Assembly: GCA_964035545.1 (NCBI GenBank)
Contig: CAXIUT010000230.1
Location: forward strand, 310,001-374,000
Source: Bugula neritina
Lineage: Eukaryota; Bryozoa; Gymnolaemata; Cheilostomatida; Bugulidae
Length of the DNA: 64,000 nucleotides
Reading direction: 5' to 3'
Within the stretch, counting starts at the first letter, position 1. Each line of letters opens with the position of its first letter. Below, piece after piece: positions 46,620 to 62,626 of this stretch. Below the pieces are notes generated by a model. It was not told where the DNA came from. It did not search any database and saw nothing but the letters and a program-made list of their open reading frames with translations. The position numbers were made by a program, and so were the translations under genes.

Positions 46620-49600
46620 AATACACTGCAACACATTGAAATATACTGCAAAATATTGAAATACACTGCTACACACTGAAATATACTGCAACACACGGCA
46701 ACATACTGCAACATACTAAAATATACTGCAACATACTGAAATACACTGCAAAATACTGAAATACGCTGTAACATACTGAAATATACTGCAACATACTGAA
46801 ATATACTGCTACATACTGAAATATACTGCAACACACTGCAACATACTGCAACATACTAAAATACACTGTAACATAATAAAATACACTGCAACACATTGAA
46901 ATATACTGCAAAATACTGAAATACACTGCTATATACTGAAATATACTGCAACACACTGCAACATACTGCAACATACTAAAATATACTGCAACATACTGAA
47001 AAACTCTGCAAAATACTGAAATACACTGTAACATACTGAAATATACTGCAACATACTACAACATTTTGAAATACACTGCAATTCATTGAAATATACTGCA
47101 ACATACCTAAATATACGGTAATATACTGAAATATACTGTAACACATTGAAAAATACTACAAAATACTGAAATACACTGCAACATACTACAACATACTGAA
47201 ATACGCTGTAATACATTGAAATCCACTGCAACACATTGAAATATACTGTAACTCGCTGAAACATACTGTAACTCACTGAAATATAGTGTAATATACGGAA
47301 ATGTACTGTAAAATACTGGAATATAATGTAACACACTGAAATATACTGCAACATACTGAAATACACTGTAACATACTGAAATAAACTGCAACATCCTGCA
47401 ACATACTGAAATACACTGTAACATACTGAAATACACTGCAACATCCTACAAGATACTGAAATACACTGTAACGTATTGAAGTACACTGCAACACATTGAA
47501 GTATTCTGCAACACACTTAAACATACGGCAACATACTGAAATATACTTCGGCACATTGCAATATACTGCAGCATACTGAAATGTGCTGTAGCCTACTGAA
47601 ATACACTGCATTATACTGAAATACACTGCTACATACTGAAATATACTGCAACATACTGAAATAAACCGCGACACATTGCAATATACTGTAACATACTGAA
47701 ATATGCTGTAGCACACTGAAATACACTGCAACTCACTGAAATATACTGCAACATACTGAAATACACTGTAACATATTGAAATATACTGCAACATACTGAA
47801 ATACAGTGCTACATACTGAAATATACTGCAACATACTGCAACATACTGAAATACACTGTAACATACTGAAATACACTGCAACATACTACAACATATTGAA
47901 AGACACTGCAACACATTGAAATATGCTGCAACATACCTAAATATTCGGTAATATACCAAAAAAAACTGTTACACATTGAAAAATACTGCAACATACTGAA
48001 ATACACTGCAACACACTGAAAAACACTGCAAAATACAGTAACACACTGAAATATACTGCAAAATACTGAAATACACTGCTACATACCTAAATATACTGCA
48101 ACACACTGCAACATACTGCAACATACTAAAATATACTGCAACATACTGAAATACACTGCAAAATACTGAAATACACTGTAACATACTGAAATATACTGCA
48201 ACATACTGAAGTACACTCCTGCATACTGAAATATACTGCAACTCACTGCAACATACTGCAACATACTAAAATACACTGTAACATATTGAAATACACTGCA
48301 ACACATTGAAATATACTGCAAAATATTGAAATACACTGCTACACACTGAAATATACTGCAACACACGGCAACATACTGCAACATACTAAAATATACTGCA
48401 ACATACTGAAATACACTGCAAAATACTGAAATACGCTGTAACATACTGAAATATACTGCAACATACTGAAATATACTGCTACATACTGAAATATACTGCA
48501 ACACACTGCAACATACTGCAACATACTAAAATACACTGTAACATAATAAAATACACTGCAACACATTGAAATATACTGCAAAATACTGAAATACACTGCT
48601 ATATACTGAAATATACTGCAACACACTGCAACATACTGCAACATACTAAAATATACTGCAACATACTGAAAAACTCTGCAAAATACTGAAATACACTGTA
48701 ACATACTGAAATATACTGCAACATACTACAACATTTTGAAATACACTGCAATTCATTGAAATATACTGCAACATACCTAAATATACGGTAATATACTGAA
48801 ATATACTGTAACACATTGAAAAATACTACAAAATACTGAAATACACTGCAACATACTACAACATACTGAAATACGCTGTAATACATTGAAATCCACTGCA
48901 ACACATTGAAATATACTGTAACTCGCTGAAACATACTGTAACTCACTGAAATATAGTGTAATATACGGAAATGTACTGTAAAATACTGGAATATAATGTA
49001 ACACACTGAAATATACTGCAACATACTGAAATACACTGTAACATACTGAAATAAACTGCAACATCCTGCAACATACTGAAATACACTGTAACATACTGAA
49101 ATACACTGCAACATCCTACAAGATACTGAAATACACTGTAACGTATTGAAGTACACTGCAACACATTGAAGTATTCTGCAACACACTTAAACATACGGCA
49201 ACATACTGAAATATACTTCGGCACATTGCAATATACTGCAGCATACTGAAATGTGCTGTAGCCTACTGAAATACACTGCATTATACTGAAATACACTGCT
49301 ACATACTGAAATATACTGCAACATACTGAAATAAACCGCGACACATTGCAATATACTGTAACATACTGAAATATGCTGTAGCACACTGAAATACACTGCA
49401 ACTCACTGAAATATACTGCAACATACTGAAATACACTGTAACATATTGAAATATACTGCAACATACTGAAATACAGTGCTACATACTGAAATATACTGCA
49501 ACATACTGCAACATACTGAAATACACTGTAACATACTGAAATACACTGCAACATACTACAACATATTGAAAGACACTGCAACACATTGAAATATGCTGCA

Positions 49601-49960
49601 ACATACCTAAATATTCGGTAATATACCAAAAAAAACTGTTACACATTGAAAAATACTGCAACATACTGAAATACACTGCAACACACTGAAAAACACTGCA
49701 AAATACAGTAACACACTGAAATATACTGCAAAATACTGAAATACACTGCTACATACCTAAATATACAGCAACACACTGCAACATACTGCAACATACTAAA
49801 ATATACTGCAACATACTGAAATACACTGCAAAATACTGAAATACACTGTAACATACTGAAATATACTGCAACATACTGAAGTACACTCCTGCATACTGAA
49901 ATATACTGCAACTCACTGCAACATACTGCAACATACTAAAATACACTGTAACATATTGAA
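46620..49960 (+). repeat. Two tandem copies of a 1670-bp unit
   Basis: Landmarks at 46669, 47107, 47273, 47517, 47809 and 47969 all recur exactly 1670 bp later. Both copies share rare variants, such as AAACCGCGACAC (47652 and 49322) and AATATTCGGTAATATACC (47940 and 49610). The left edge of copy 2 lies between about 48220 and 48350. The spacing is 167 monomers, an odd number, so this exchange did not respect the 20-bp dimer. Confidence 0.88.
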
Positions 49961-51539
49961 ATACACTGCAACACATTGAAATATACTGCAAAATATTGAA
50001 ATACACTGCTACACACTGAAATGTACTGCAACACATGGCAACATACTGCAACATACTAAAATATACTGCAACATACTGAAATACACTGCAAAATACTGAA
50101 ATACGCTGTAACATACTGAAATATACTGCAACATACTGAAATATACTGCTACATACTGAAATATACTGCAACACACTGCAACATACTGCAACATACTAAA
50201 ATACACTGTAACATAATGAAATACACTGCAACACATTGAAATATACTGCAAAATACTGAAATACACTGCTATATACTGAAATATACTGCAACACACTGAA
50301 ACATACTGCAACATACTAAAATATACTGCAGCATACTGAAATACACTGCAACACAGTGAAATATACTGCAATGTGCCGAAATATATGGTAAACTACTGAA
50401 ATATACTGTCACACATTGAATATTACTGCAACATAATGAAATAAACTGCGACACATTGCTATATACTGTAACATACCGAAATATGCTGTAGCACATTGAA
50501 ATACACTGCAACTCACTGAAATACAGTGCTACATACTGAAATATACTGCAACATACTGCAACATACTGAAATACACTGTAACAAACTGAAATACACTGCA
50601 ACATACTACAACATTTTGAAACACACTGCAACACATTGAAATATACTGCAACATACCTAAATATACGGTAATATACCAAAATATACTGTAACACATTGAA
50701 AAATACTGCAACATACTGAAATACACTGCAACACACTGAAAAACACTGCAAAATACTGTAACACACTGAAATAAACTGCAAAACACTGAAATACACTGCT
50801 ACATACTGAAATATACTGCAACACAGTGCAACATGCTGCAACATACTAAAATATACTGCAACATACTGAAATACACTGCAAAATACTGAAATACACTGTA
50901 ACATACTGAAATACACTGCAAAATACTACAACATTTTGACATACACTGGAATACATTGAAATATACTGCAACATACCTAAATATACGGTAATATACTGAA
51001 ATATACTGTAACACATTGAAAAATACTACAAAATACTGAAATACACTGCAACAAACTACAACATACTGAAATACGCTGTAATACATTGAAATCCACTGCA
51101 ACACATTGAAATATAGTGTAACTCGCTGAAACATACTGTAACTCACTGAAATATAGTGTAATATACGGAAATGCACTGTAAAATACTGGAATATAATGTA
51201 ACACACTGAAATATACTGCAACATACTGAAATACACTGAAACATACTGAAATATACTGCAACATCCTGCAACATACTGAAATACACTGTAACATACCGAA
51301 ATACACTGCAACATCCTACAAGATACTGAAATACACTGTAACGTATTGAAGTACACTGCAACACATTGAAGTATTCTGCAACACACTTAAACATACGGCA
51401 ACATACTGAAATATACTTCGGCACATTGCAATATACTGCAGCATACTGAAATATGCTGTAGCCTACTGAAATACACTGCATTATACTGAAATACACTGCT
51501 ACATACTGAAATATACTGCAACATACTGAAATACACTGT

Positions 51540-53117
51540 AATATGCTGAATTACACTGCAACACATTGAAATATACTGCAACATAGCAAAATATATATTA
51601 AACTACTGAAAAATACTTTAACACATTGAAAAATACTGCAACATACATAATTATACTGTAACACACTGAAATATACTGCAACATACTGAAATACACAGTA
51701 AAATACTGAAATACACTGCAACATACTACAACATATTGAAAAACACTGCAACACATTGAATATACTGCAACATACTTAAATATGCGGTAATATACTGAAA
51801 TAAACTCTAACACATTGAAAATACTGCAACATACTGAAATACACTGCAACACACCGAAATATAATGCAAAATAAAACAACATACTGAAATACACTGTAAC
51901 ATATTGAAATACACTGGAATACATTGAAATATACTGCAACATACCGAGATATATTGTAAACTACTGAAATATACTGTAACACATTGAAAAATACTGCAAC
52001 ATACTGAAATTTCTTGCGACACATTGCAATATACTGTAACATACTGAAATATGCTGTAGCACACTGAAATATACTGCAAAATACTGAAATACACTAAAAC
52101 ATATTGAAAAATACTGCAACATACTGAAATACACTGTAACATACTGAAATGCACTGCAAAATACTACAACATATTGAAATACACTGCAACATACCTAAAT
52201 ATTCGGTAAGATACTGAAATATACTGTAACACATTAAAAAAGTACAGCAACATACTGAAAAATACTGCAAGATACTGCAACATACTAAAATACACTGTAA
52301 CATAATGAAACACACTGCAACATCTTGCATTATACTGACATACACTGGAACATAATGAAATACACTGCAACAAATTGAAGTATACTGCAACACACCGAAA
52401 CATACGGCAACATACTGAAATATACTGCGACAGATTGAAATGTACAGCAACATACTGAAATATACTGCGACACATTGCAAAATACTGCAACATACTGAAA
52501 TACGCGGTAATATATTGAAATACACTGCAACACATTGAAATATACTGTAACTCGCTGAAATATAGTGTAATATACGGAAATGTACTGTAACATACTGGAA
52601 TATACTGTAACACACTGAAGTATACTGCAACATACTGAAATGCAGTGCTACATACTGAAATATACTGCAACATACTGCAACATATTCAAATACACTGTAA
52701 CATACTGAAATATACTACTACACACTGCAACATTTGGCAACATACTGAAATATACTGCGACACTTTGCAGTATACTGAAACATACTGAAATATGCTGTAG
52801 CACACCGAAATACACTGCAACTCACTGAAATATACTGCAACATACTGAAATACACTGTGACATACTGAAATATACTGCGACATACTGCACCATACTGAAA
52901 TACACTGTAACATACTGAAATACACTGCAACACATTGAAATATACTGCAAAATACTGAATTACAGTGCTACATACTGAAAGATACTGCAACATACCGAAA
53001 TACACTGTAACATGTTGAAATATACTGCAACATACCTAAATATACGGTAATATACCAAAATATACTGTAACACATTGAAAAATACTGCAACATACTGAAA
53101 TACACTGCAACCTCTGA
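51540..53117 (+). repeat. Block B, copy B6 (short subtype)
   Basis: Length 1578 bp, with register shifts near 51758 (-1), 51818 (-1), 52237 (+1) and 53112 (-1). It starts 18,095 bp after B4. Private substitutions include CATCTTGCAT near 52321 where relatives read CATACTGCAT. Confidence 0.9.
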
Positions 53118-56100
53118 AAAACACTGCAAAATACTGTAACACACTCAAATATACTGCAAAACACCGAAATACACTGCTACATACTGAAATATACTGCAAC
53201 ACACTGCAACATACTGCAACATACTAAAATATACTGCAACATACTGAAATACACTGCAAAATACTGAAATACGCTGTAACATACTGAAATATACTGCAAC
53301 ATACTGAAATATACTGCTACATACTGAAATATACTGCAACACACTGCAACATACTGCAACATACTAAAATACACTGTAACATAATAAAATACACTGCAAC
53401 ACATTGAAATATACTGCAAAATACTGAAATACACTGCTATATACTGAAATATACTGCAACACACTGCAACATACTGCGACATACTAAAATATACTGCAAC
53501 ATACTGAAAAACTCTGCAAAATACTGAAATACACTGTAACATACTGAAATATACTGCAACATACTACAACATTTTGAAATACACTGCAATTCATTGAAAT
53601 ATACTGCAACATACCTAAATATACGGTAATATACTGAAATATACTGTAACACATTGAAAAATACTACAAAATACTGAAATACACTGCAACATACTACAAC
53701 ATACTGAAATACGCTGTAATACATTGAAATCCACTGCAACACATTGAAATATACTGTAACTCGCTGAAACATACTGTAACTCACTGAAATATAGTGTAAT
53801 ATACGGAAATGTACTGTAAAATACTGGAATATAATGTAACACACTGAAATATACTGCAACATACTGAAATACACTGTAACATACTGAAATAAACTGCAAC
53901 ATCCTGCAACATACTGAAATACACTGTAACATACTGAAATACACTGCAACATCCTACAAGATACTGAAATACACTGTAACGTATTGAAGTACACTGCAAC
54001 ACATTGAAGTATTCTGCAACACACTTAAACATACGGCAACATACTGAAATATACTTCGGCACATTGCAATATACTGCAGCATACTGAAATGTGCTGTAGC
54101 CTACTGAAATACACTGCATTATACTGAAATACACTGCTACATACTGAAATATACTGCAACATACTGAAATAAACTGCGACACATTGCAATATACTGTAAC
54201 ATACTGAAATATGCTGTAGCACACTGAAATACACTGCAACTCACTGAAATATACTGCAACATACTGAAATACACTGTAACATATTGAAATATACTGCAAC
54301 ATACTGAAATACAGTGCTACATACTGAAATATACTGCAACATACTGCAACATACTGAAATACACTGTAACATACTGAAATACACTGCAACATACTACAAC
54401 ATATTGAAAGACACTGCAACACATTGAAATATGCTGCAACATACCTAAATATACGGTAATATACCAAAAAAAACTGTTACACATTGAAAAATACTGCAAC
54501 ATACTGAAATACACTGCAACACACTGAAAAACACTGCAAAATACAGTAACACACTGAAATATACTGCAAAATACTGAAATACACTGCTACATACTTAAAT
54601 ATACTGCAACACACTGCAACATACTGCAACATACTAAAATATACTGCAACATACTGAAATACACTGCAAAATACTGAAATACACTGTAACATACTGAAAT
54701 ATACTGCAACATACTGAAGTACACTCCTGCATACTGAAATATACTGCAACTCACTGCAACATACTGCAACATACTAAAATACACTGTAACATATTGAAAT
54801 ACACTGCAACACATTGAAATATACTGCAAAATATTGAAATACACTGCTACACACTGAAATGTACTGCAACACATGGCAACATACTGCAACATACTAAAAT
54901 ATACTGCAACATACTGAAATACACTGCAAAATACTGAAATACGCTGTAACATACTGAAATATACTGCAACATACTGAAATATACTGCTACATACTGAAAT
55001 ATACTGCAACACACTGCAACATACTGCAACATACTAAAATACACTGTAACATAATGAAATACACTGCAACACATTGAAATATACTGCAAAATACTGAAAT
55101 ACACTGCTATATACTGAAATATACTGCAACACACTGAAACATACTGCAACATACTAAAATATACTGCAGCATACTGAAATACACTGCAACACAGTGAAAT
55201 ATACTGCAATGTGCCGAAATATATGGTAAACTACTGAAATATACTGTCACACATTGAATATTACTGCAACATAATGAAATAAACTGCGACACATTGCTAT
55301 ATACTGTAACATACCGAAATATGCTGTAGCACATTGAAATACACTGCAACTCACTGAAATACAGTGCTACATACTGAAATATACTGCAACATACTGCAAC
55401 ATACTGAAATACACTGTAACAAACTGAAATACACTGCAACATACTACAACATTTTGAAACACACTGCAACACATTGAAATATACTGCAACATACCTAAAT
55501 ATACGGTAATATACCAAAATATACTGTAACACATTGAAAAATACTGCAACATACTGAAATACACTGCAACACACTGAAAAACACTGCAAAATACTGTAAC
55601 ACACTGAAATAAACTGCAAAACACTGAAATACACTGCTACATACTGAAATATACTGCAACACAGTGCAACATGCTGCAACATACTAAAATATACTGCAAC
55701 ATACTGAAATACACTGCAAAATACTGAAATACACTGTAACATACTGAAATACACTGCAAAATACTACAACATTTTGACATACACTGGAATACATTGAAAT
55801 ATACTGCAACATACCTAAATATACGGTAATATACTGAAATATACTGTAACACATTGAAAAATACTACAAAATACTGAAATACACTGCAACAAACTACAAC
55901 ATACTGAAATACGCTGTAATACATTGAAATCCACTGCAACACATTGAAATATAGTGTAACTCGCTGAAACATACTGTAACTCACTGAAATATAGTGTAAT
56001 ATACGGAAATGTACTGTAAAATACTGGAATATAATGTAACACACTGAAATATACTGCAACATACTGAAATACACTGAAACATACTGAAATATACTGCAAC

Positions 56101-56171
56101 ATCCTGCAACATACTGAAATACACTGTAACATACCGAAATACACTGCAACATCCTACAAGATACTGAAATA

Positions 56172-56180
56172 CACTGCATT
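56172..56180 (+). other. 140-bp deletion junction
   Basis: At about 56176 the string passes from the equivalent of 51337 straight to the equivalent of 51478. The spacing to copy 1 drops from 4838 to 4698 bp, exactly 14 monomers. Confidence 0.87.
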
Positions 56181-56237
56181 ATACTGAAATACACTGCTAC
56201 ATACTGAAATATACTGCAACATACTGAAATACACTGT

Positions 56238-57815
56238 AATATGCTGAATTACACTGCAACACATTGAAATATACTGCAACATAGCAAAATATATATTAAA
56301 CTACTGAAAAATACTTTAACACATTGAAAAATACTGCAACATACATAATTATACTGTAACACACTGAAATATACTGCAACATACTGAAATACACAGTAAA
56401 ATACTGAAATACACTGCAACATACTACAACATATTGAAAAACACTGCAACACATTGAATATACTGCAACATACTTAAATATGCGGTAATATACTGAAATA
56501 AACTCTAACACATTGAAAATACTGCAACATACTGAAATACACTGCAACACACCGAAATATAATGCAAAATAAAACAACATACTGAAATACACTGTAACAT
56601 ATTGAAATACACTGTAACACATTGAAATATACTGCAACATACCGAGATATATTGTAAACTACTGAAATATACTGTAACACATTGAAAAATACTGCAACAT
56701 ACTGAAATTTCTTGCGACACATTGCAATATACTGTAACATACTGAAATATGCTGTAGCACACTGAAATATACTGCAAAATACTGAAATACACTAAAACAT
56801 ATTGAAAAATACTGCAACATACTGAAATACACTGTAACATACTGAAATGCACTGCAAAATACTACAACATATTGAAATACACTGCAACATACCTAAATAT
56901 TCGGTAAGATACTGAAATATACTGTAACACATTAAAAAAGTACAGCAACATACTGAAAAATACTGCAAGATACTGCAACATACTAAAATACACTGTAACA
57001 TAATGAAACACACTGCAACATACTGCATTATACTGACATACACTGGAACATAATGAAATACACTGCAACAAATTGAAGTATACTGCAACACACCGAAACA
57101 CACGGCAACATACTGAAATATACTGCGACAGATTGAAATGTACAGCAACATACTGAAATATACTGCGACACATTGCAAAATACTGCAACATACTGAAATA
57201 CGCGGTAATATATTGAAATACACTGCAACACATTGAAATATACTGTAACTCGCTGAAATATAGTGTAATATACGGAAATGTACTGTAACATACTGGAATA
57301 TACTGTAACACACTGAAGTATACTGCAACATACTGAAATGCAGTGCTACATACTGAAATATACTGCAACATACTGCAACATATTCAAATACACTGTAACA
57401 TACTGAAATATACTACTACACACTGCAACATTTGGCAACATACTGAAATATACTGCGACACATTGCAGTATACTGAAACATACTGAAATATGCTGTAGCA
57501 CACCGAAATACACTGCAACTCACTGAAATATACTGCAACATACTGAAATACACTGTGACATACTGAAATATACTGCGACATACTGCACCATACTGAAATA
57601 CACTGTAACATACTGAAATACACTGCAACACATTGAAATATACTGCAAAATACTGAATTACAGTGCTACATACTGAAAGATACTGCAACATACCGAAATA
57701 CACTGTAACATGTTGAAATATACTGCAACATACCTAAATATACGGTAATATACCAAAATATACTGTAACACATTGAAAAATACTGCAACATACTGAAATA
57801 CACTGCAACCTCTGA
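56238..57815 (+). repeat. Block B, copy B7 (short subtype)
   Basis: Length 1578 bp, with register shifts near 56456 (-1), 56516 (-1), 56935 (+1) and 57810 (-1). It lies 4698 bp after B6 and is nearly identical to it. Confidence 0.9.
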
Positions 57816-58521
57816 AAAACACTGCAAAATACTGTAACACACTCAAATATACTGCAAAACACCGAAATACACTGCTACATACTGAAATATACTGCAACAC
57901 ACTGCAACATACTGCAACATACTAAAATATACTGCAACATACTGAAATACACTGCAAAATACTGAAATACACTGTAACATACTGAAATATACTGCGACAC
58001 ATTGCAATATACTGTAACATACTGAAATATGCTGTAGCACACTGAAATACACTGCAACTCACTGAAATATACTGCAACATACTGAAATACACTGTAACAT
58101 ATTGAAATATACTGCAACATACTGCAACATACTGAAATACACTGGAACATATTGAAATACACTGCAACAAATTGAAGTATACTGCAACACACTGAAACAC
58201 ACTGAAATACACCGCAAAACACTACAACATACTGAAACATACTGCAACATACTGAAATACACTACTACATACTGAAATATACTGCAACATACTGCACCAT
58301 ACTGAAATACACTGTAACATACTGAAATACACTGCAACATAATACAATATATTGAAATACACTGCAACACATTGAAATATACTGCAACATACTGAAATAT
58401 ACTGCGACACATTGCAATATACTGTAACATACTGAAATATGCTGTAGCACATTGAAATACACTGCAACTCACTGAAATATACTGCAACATACTGATATAC
58501 ACTGTAACATATTGAAATACA

Positions 58522-61500
58522 CTGCAACATACTGAAATACAGTGCTACATACTGAAATATACTGCAACATACTGCAACATACTGAAATACACTGTAACAT
58601 ACTGAAATACACTGCAACATACTACAACATATTGAAAGACACTGCAACACATTGAAATATGCTGCAACATACCTAAATATACGGTAATATACCAAAATAA
58701 ACTGTTACACATTGAAAAATACTGCAACATACTGAAATACACTGCAACACACTGAAAAACACTGCAAAATACTGTAACACACTGAAATATACTGCAAAAT
58801 ACTGAAATACACTGCTACATACTTAAATATACTGCAACACACTGCAACATACTGCAACATACTAAAATATACTGCAACATACTGAAATACACTGCAAAAT
58901 ACTGAAATACACTGTAACATACTGAAATATACTGCAACATACTGAAGTACACTCCTACATACTGAAATATACTGCAACTCACTGCAACATACTGCAACAT
59001 ACTAAAATACACTGTAACATATTGAAATACACTGCAACACATTGAAATATACTGCAAAATATTGAAATACACTGCTACACACTGAATTATACTGCAACAC
59101 ACGGCAACATACTGCAACATACTAAAATATACTGCAACATACTGAAATACACTGCAAAATACTGAAATACGCTGTAACATACTGAAATATACTGCAACAT
59201 ACTGAAATATACGGCTACATACTGAAATATACTGCAACACACTGCAACATACTGCAACATACTAAAATACACTGTAACATAATGAAATACACTGCAACAC
59301 ATTGAAATATACTGCAAAATACTGAAATACACTGCTATATACTGAAATATACTGCAACACACTGCAACATACTGCAACATACTAAAATATACTGCAACAT
59401 ACTGAAATACACTGCAAAATACTGAAATACACTGTAACATACTGAAATATACTGCAACATACTGAAATACACTGCTACATACTGAAATAAACTGCAACAT
59501 CCTGCAACATACTGAAATACACTGCAACATACTGAAATACACTGCAACATACTACAACATATTGAAAGACACTGCAACACATTGAAATATGCTGCAACAT
59601 ACCTAAATATACGGCAATATACCAAAATAAACTGTTACACATTGAAAAATACTGCAACATACTGAAATACACTGCAACACACTGAAAAACACTGTAAAAT
59701 ACTGTAACACACTGAAATATACTGCAAAATACTGAAATACACTGCTACATACTTAAATATACTGCAACACACTGCAACATACTGCAACATACTAAAATAT
59801 ACTGCAACATACTGAAATACACTGCAAAATACTGAAATACGCTGTAACATACTGAATATACTGCAACATACTGAAGTACACTCCTACATACTGAAATATA
59901 ATGCAACTCACTGCAACATACTGCAACATACTAAAATACACTGTAACATATTGAAATACACTGCAACACATTGAAATATACTGCAAAATATTGAAATACA
60001 CTGCTACACACTGAAATATACTGCAACACACGGCAACATACTGCAACATACTAAAATATACTGCAACATACTGAAATACACTGCAAAATACTGAAATACG
60101 CTGTAACATACTGAAATATACTGCAACATACTGAAATATACTGCTACATACTGAAATATACTGCAACACACTGCAACATACTGCAACATACTAAAATACA
60201 CTGTAACATAATGAAATACACTGCAACACATTGAAATATACTGCAAAATACTGAAATACACTGTAACGTACTGAAATAAACTGCAACATCCTGCAACATA
60301 CTGAAATACACTGTAACATACTGAAATACACTGCAACATCCTACAAGATACTGAAATACACTGTAACGTATTGAAGTACACTGCAACACATTGAAGTATT
60401 CTGCAACACACTTAAACATACGGCAACATACTGAAATATACTTCGGCACATTGCAATATACTGCAGCATACTGAAATATGCTGTAGCCTACTGAAATACA
60501 CTGCATTATACTGAAATACACTGCTACATACTGAAATATACTGCAACATACTGAAATATACTGCGAAACATTGCAATATACTGTAACATACTGAAATATG
60601 CTGTAGCACACTGAAATACACTGCAACTCACTGAAATATACTGCAACATACTGAAATACACTGTAACATATTGAAATATACTGCAACATACTGAAATACA
60701 GTGCTACATACTGAAATATACTGCACCATACTGCAACATACTGAAATACACTGTAACATACTGAAATTCACTGCAACATACTACAACATATTGAAAGACA
60801 CTGCAACACATTGAAATATGCTGCAACATACCTAAATATACGGTAATATACCAAAATAAACTGTTACACATTGAAAAATACTGCAACATACTGAAATACA
60901 CTGCAACACACTGAAAAACACTGCAAAATACTGTAACACACTGAAATATACTGCAAAATACTCAAATACACTGCTACATACTTAAATATACTGCAACACA
61001 CTGCAACATACTGCAACATACTAAAATATACTGCAACATACTGAAATACACTGCAAAATACTGAAATACACTGTAACATACTGAAATATACTGCAACATA
61101 CTGAAGTACACTCCTACATACTGAAATATACTGCAACTCACTGCAACATACTGCAACATACTAAAATACACTGTAACATATTGAAATACACTGCAACACA
61201 TTGAAATATACTGCAAAATATTGAAATACACTGCTACACACTGAAATATACTGCAACACACGGCAACATACTGCAACATACTAAAATATACTGCAACATA
61301 CTGAAATACACTGCAAAATACTGAAATACGCTGTAACATACTGAAATATACTGCAACATACTGAAATATACTGCTACATACTGAAATATACTGCAACACA
61401 CTGCAACATACTGCAACATACTAAAATACACTGTAACATAATAAAATACACTGCAACACATTGAAATATACTGCAAAATACTGAAATACACTGCTATATA

Positions 61501-62626
61501 CTGAAATATACTGCAACACACTGCAACATACTGCAACATACTAAAATATACTGCAACATACTGAAAAACACTGCAAAATACTGAAATACACTGTAACATA
61601 CTGAAATATACTGCAAAATACTACAACATTTTGAAATACACTGCAATACATTGAAATATACTGCAACATACCTAAATATACGGTAATATACTGAAATATA
61701 CTGTAACACATTGAAAAATACTACAAAATACTGAAATACACTGCAACATACTACAACATACTGAAATACGCTGTAATACATTGAAATCCACTGCAACACA
61801 TTGAAATATACTGTAACTCGCTGAAACATACTGTAACTCACTGAAATATAGTGTAATATACGGAAATGTACTGTAAAATACTGGAATATAATGTAACACA
61901 CTGAAATATACTGCAACATACTGAAATACACTGTAACATACTGAAATAAACTGCAACATCCTGCAACATACTGAAATACACTGTAACATACTGAAATACA
62001 CTGCAACATCCTACAAGATACTGAAATACACTGTAACGTATTGAAGTACACTGCAACACATTGAAGTATTCTGCAACACACTTAAACATACGGCAACATA
62101 CTGAAATATACTTCGGCACATTGCAATATACTGCAGCATACTGAAATATGCTGTAGCCTACTGAAACACACTGCATTATACTGAAATACACTGCTACATA
62201 CTGAAATATACTGCAACATACTGAAATATACTGCGACACATTGCAATATACTGTAACATACTGAAATATGCTGTAGCACACTGAAATACACTGCAACTCA
62301 CTGAAATATACTGCAACATACTGAAATACACTGTAACATATTGAAATATACTGCAACATACTGAAATACAGTGCTACATACTGAAATATACTGCAACATA
62401 CTGCAACATACTGAAATACACTGTAACATACTGAAATACACTGCAACATACTACAACATATTGAAAGACACTGCAACACATTGAAATATGCTGCAACATA
62501 CCTAAATATACGGTAATATACCAAAAAAAACTGTTACACATTGAAAAATACTGCAACATACTGAAATACACTGCAACACACTGAAAAACACTGCAAAATA
62601 CAGTAACACACTGAAATATACTGCAA
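58522..62626 (+). repeat. Copy of 16535-20640, 42 kb away
   Basis: Landmarks at 58545, 59335, 59475, 60412, 60704, 60974, 61494 and 61838 each have a partner 41,987 or 41,986 bp upstream. The one-base change comes from a private deletion at about 59855 (ACTGAATATACTG for ACTGAAATATACTG). Corrected for all register shifts in between, the spacing is 4200 whole monomers. The left part also matches 35714-38679. Confidence 0.88.
59852..59858 (+). other. Private 1-bp deletion shifting the register
   Basis: One A is missing from GAAATATACTG, moving the phase by -1; the register then holds to the end of the window. Not seen in the copies at 17.87 kb or 37.05 kb. Confidence 0.88.

Larger units (their letters stand above)
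41172..47863 (+). repeat. Copy of 21158-27850
   Basis: Partner of the 21158-27850 segment at a spacing of 20,014 then 20,013 bp, in the same orientation. It contains B5, the only other long-subtype block B. A private 1-bp deletion lies at about 42091. On the right it runs into the 1670-bp tandem unit. Confidence 0.9.
48385..57920 (+). repeat. 4838-bp unit and a 140-bp-shorter tandem copy
   Basis: Copy 1 is about 48385-53222 and copy 2 about 53223-57920. The spacing is 4838 bp up to about 56175, then 4698 bp. The 140 bp lost from copy 2 correspond to about 51338-51478 and include a whole CACACTTAAAC landmark. Each copy has one block B (B6, B7). The junction at about 53222 is visible because the sequence switches from a block B flank to the string found at 48385. 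Confidence 0.9.
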
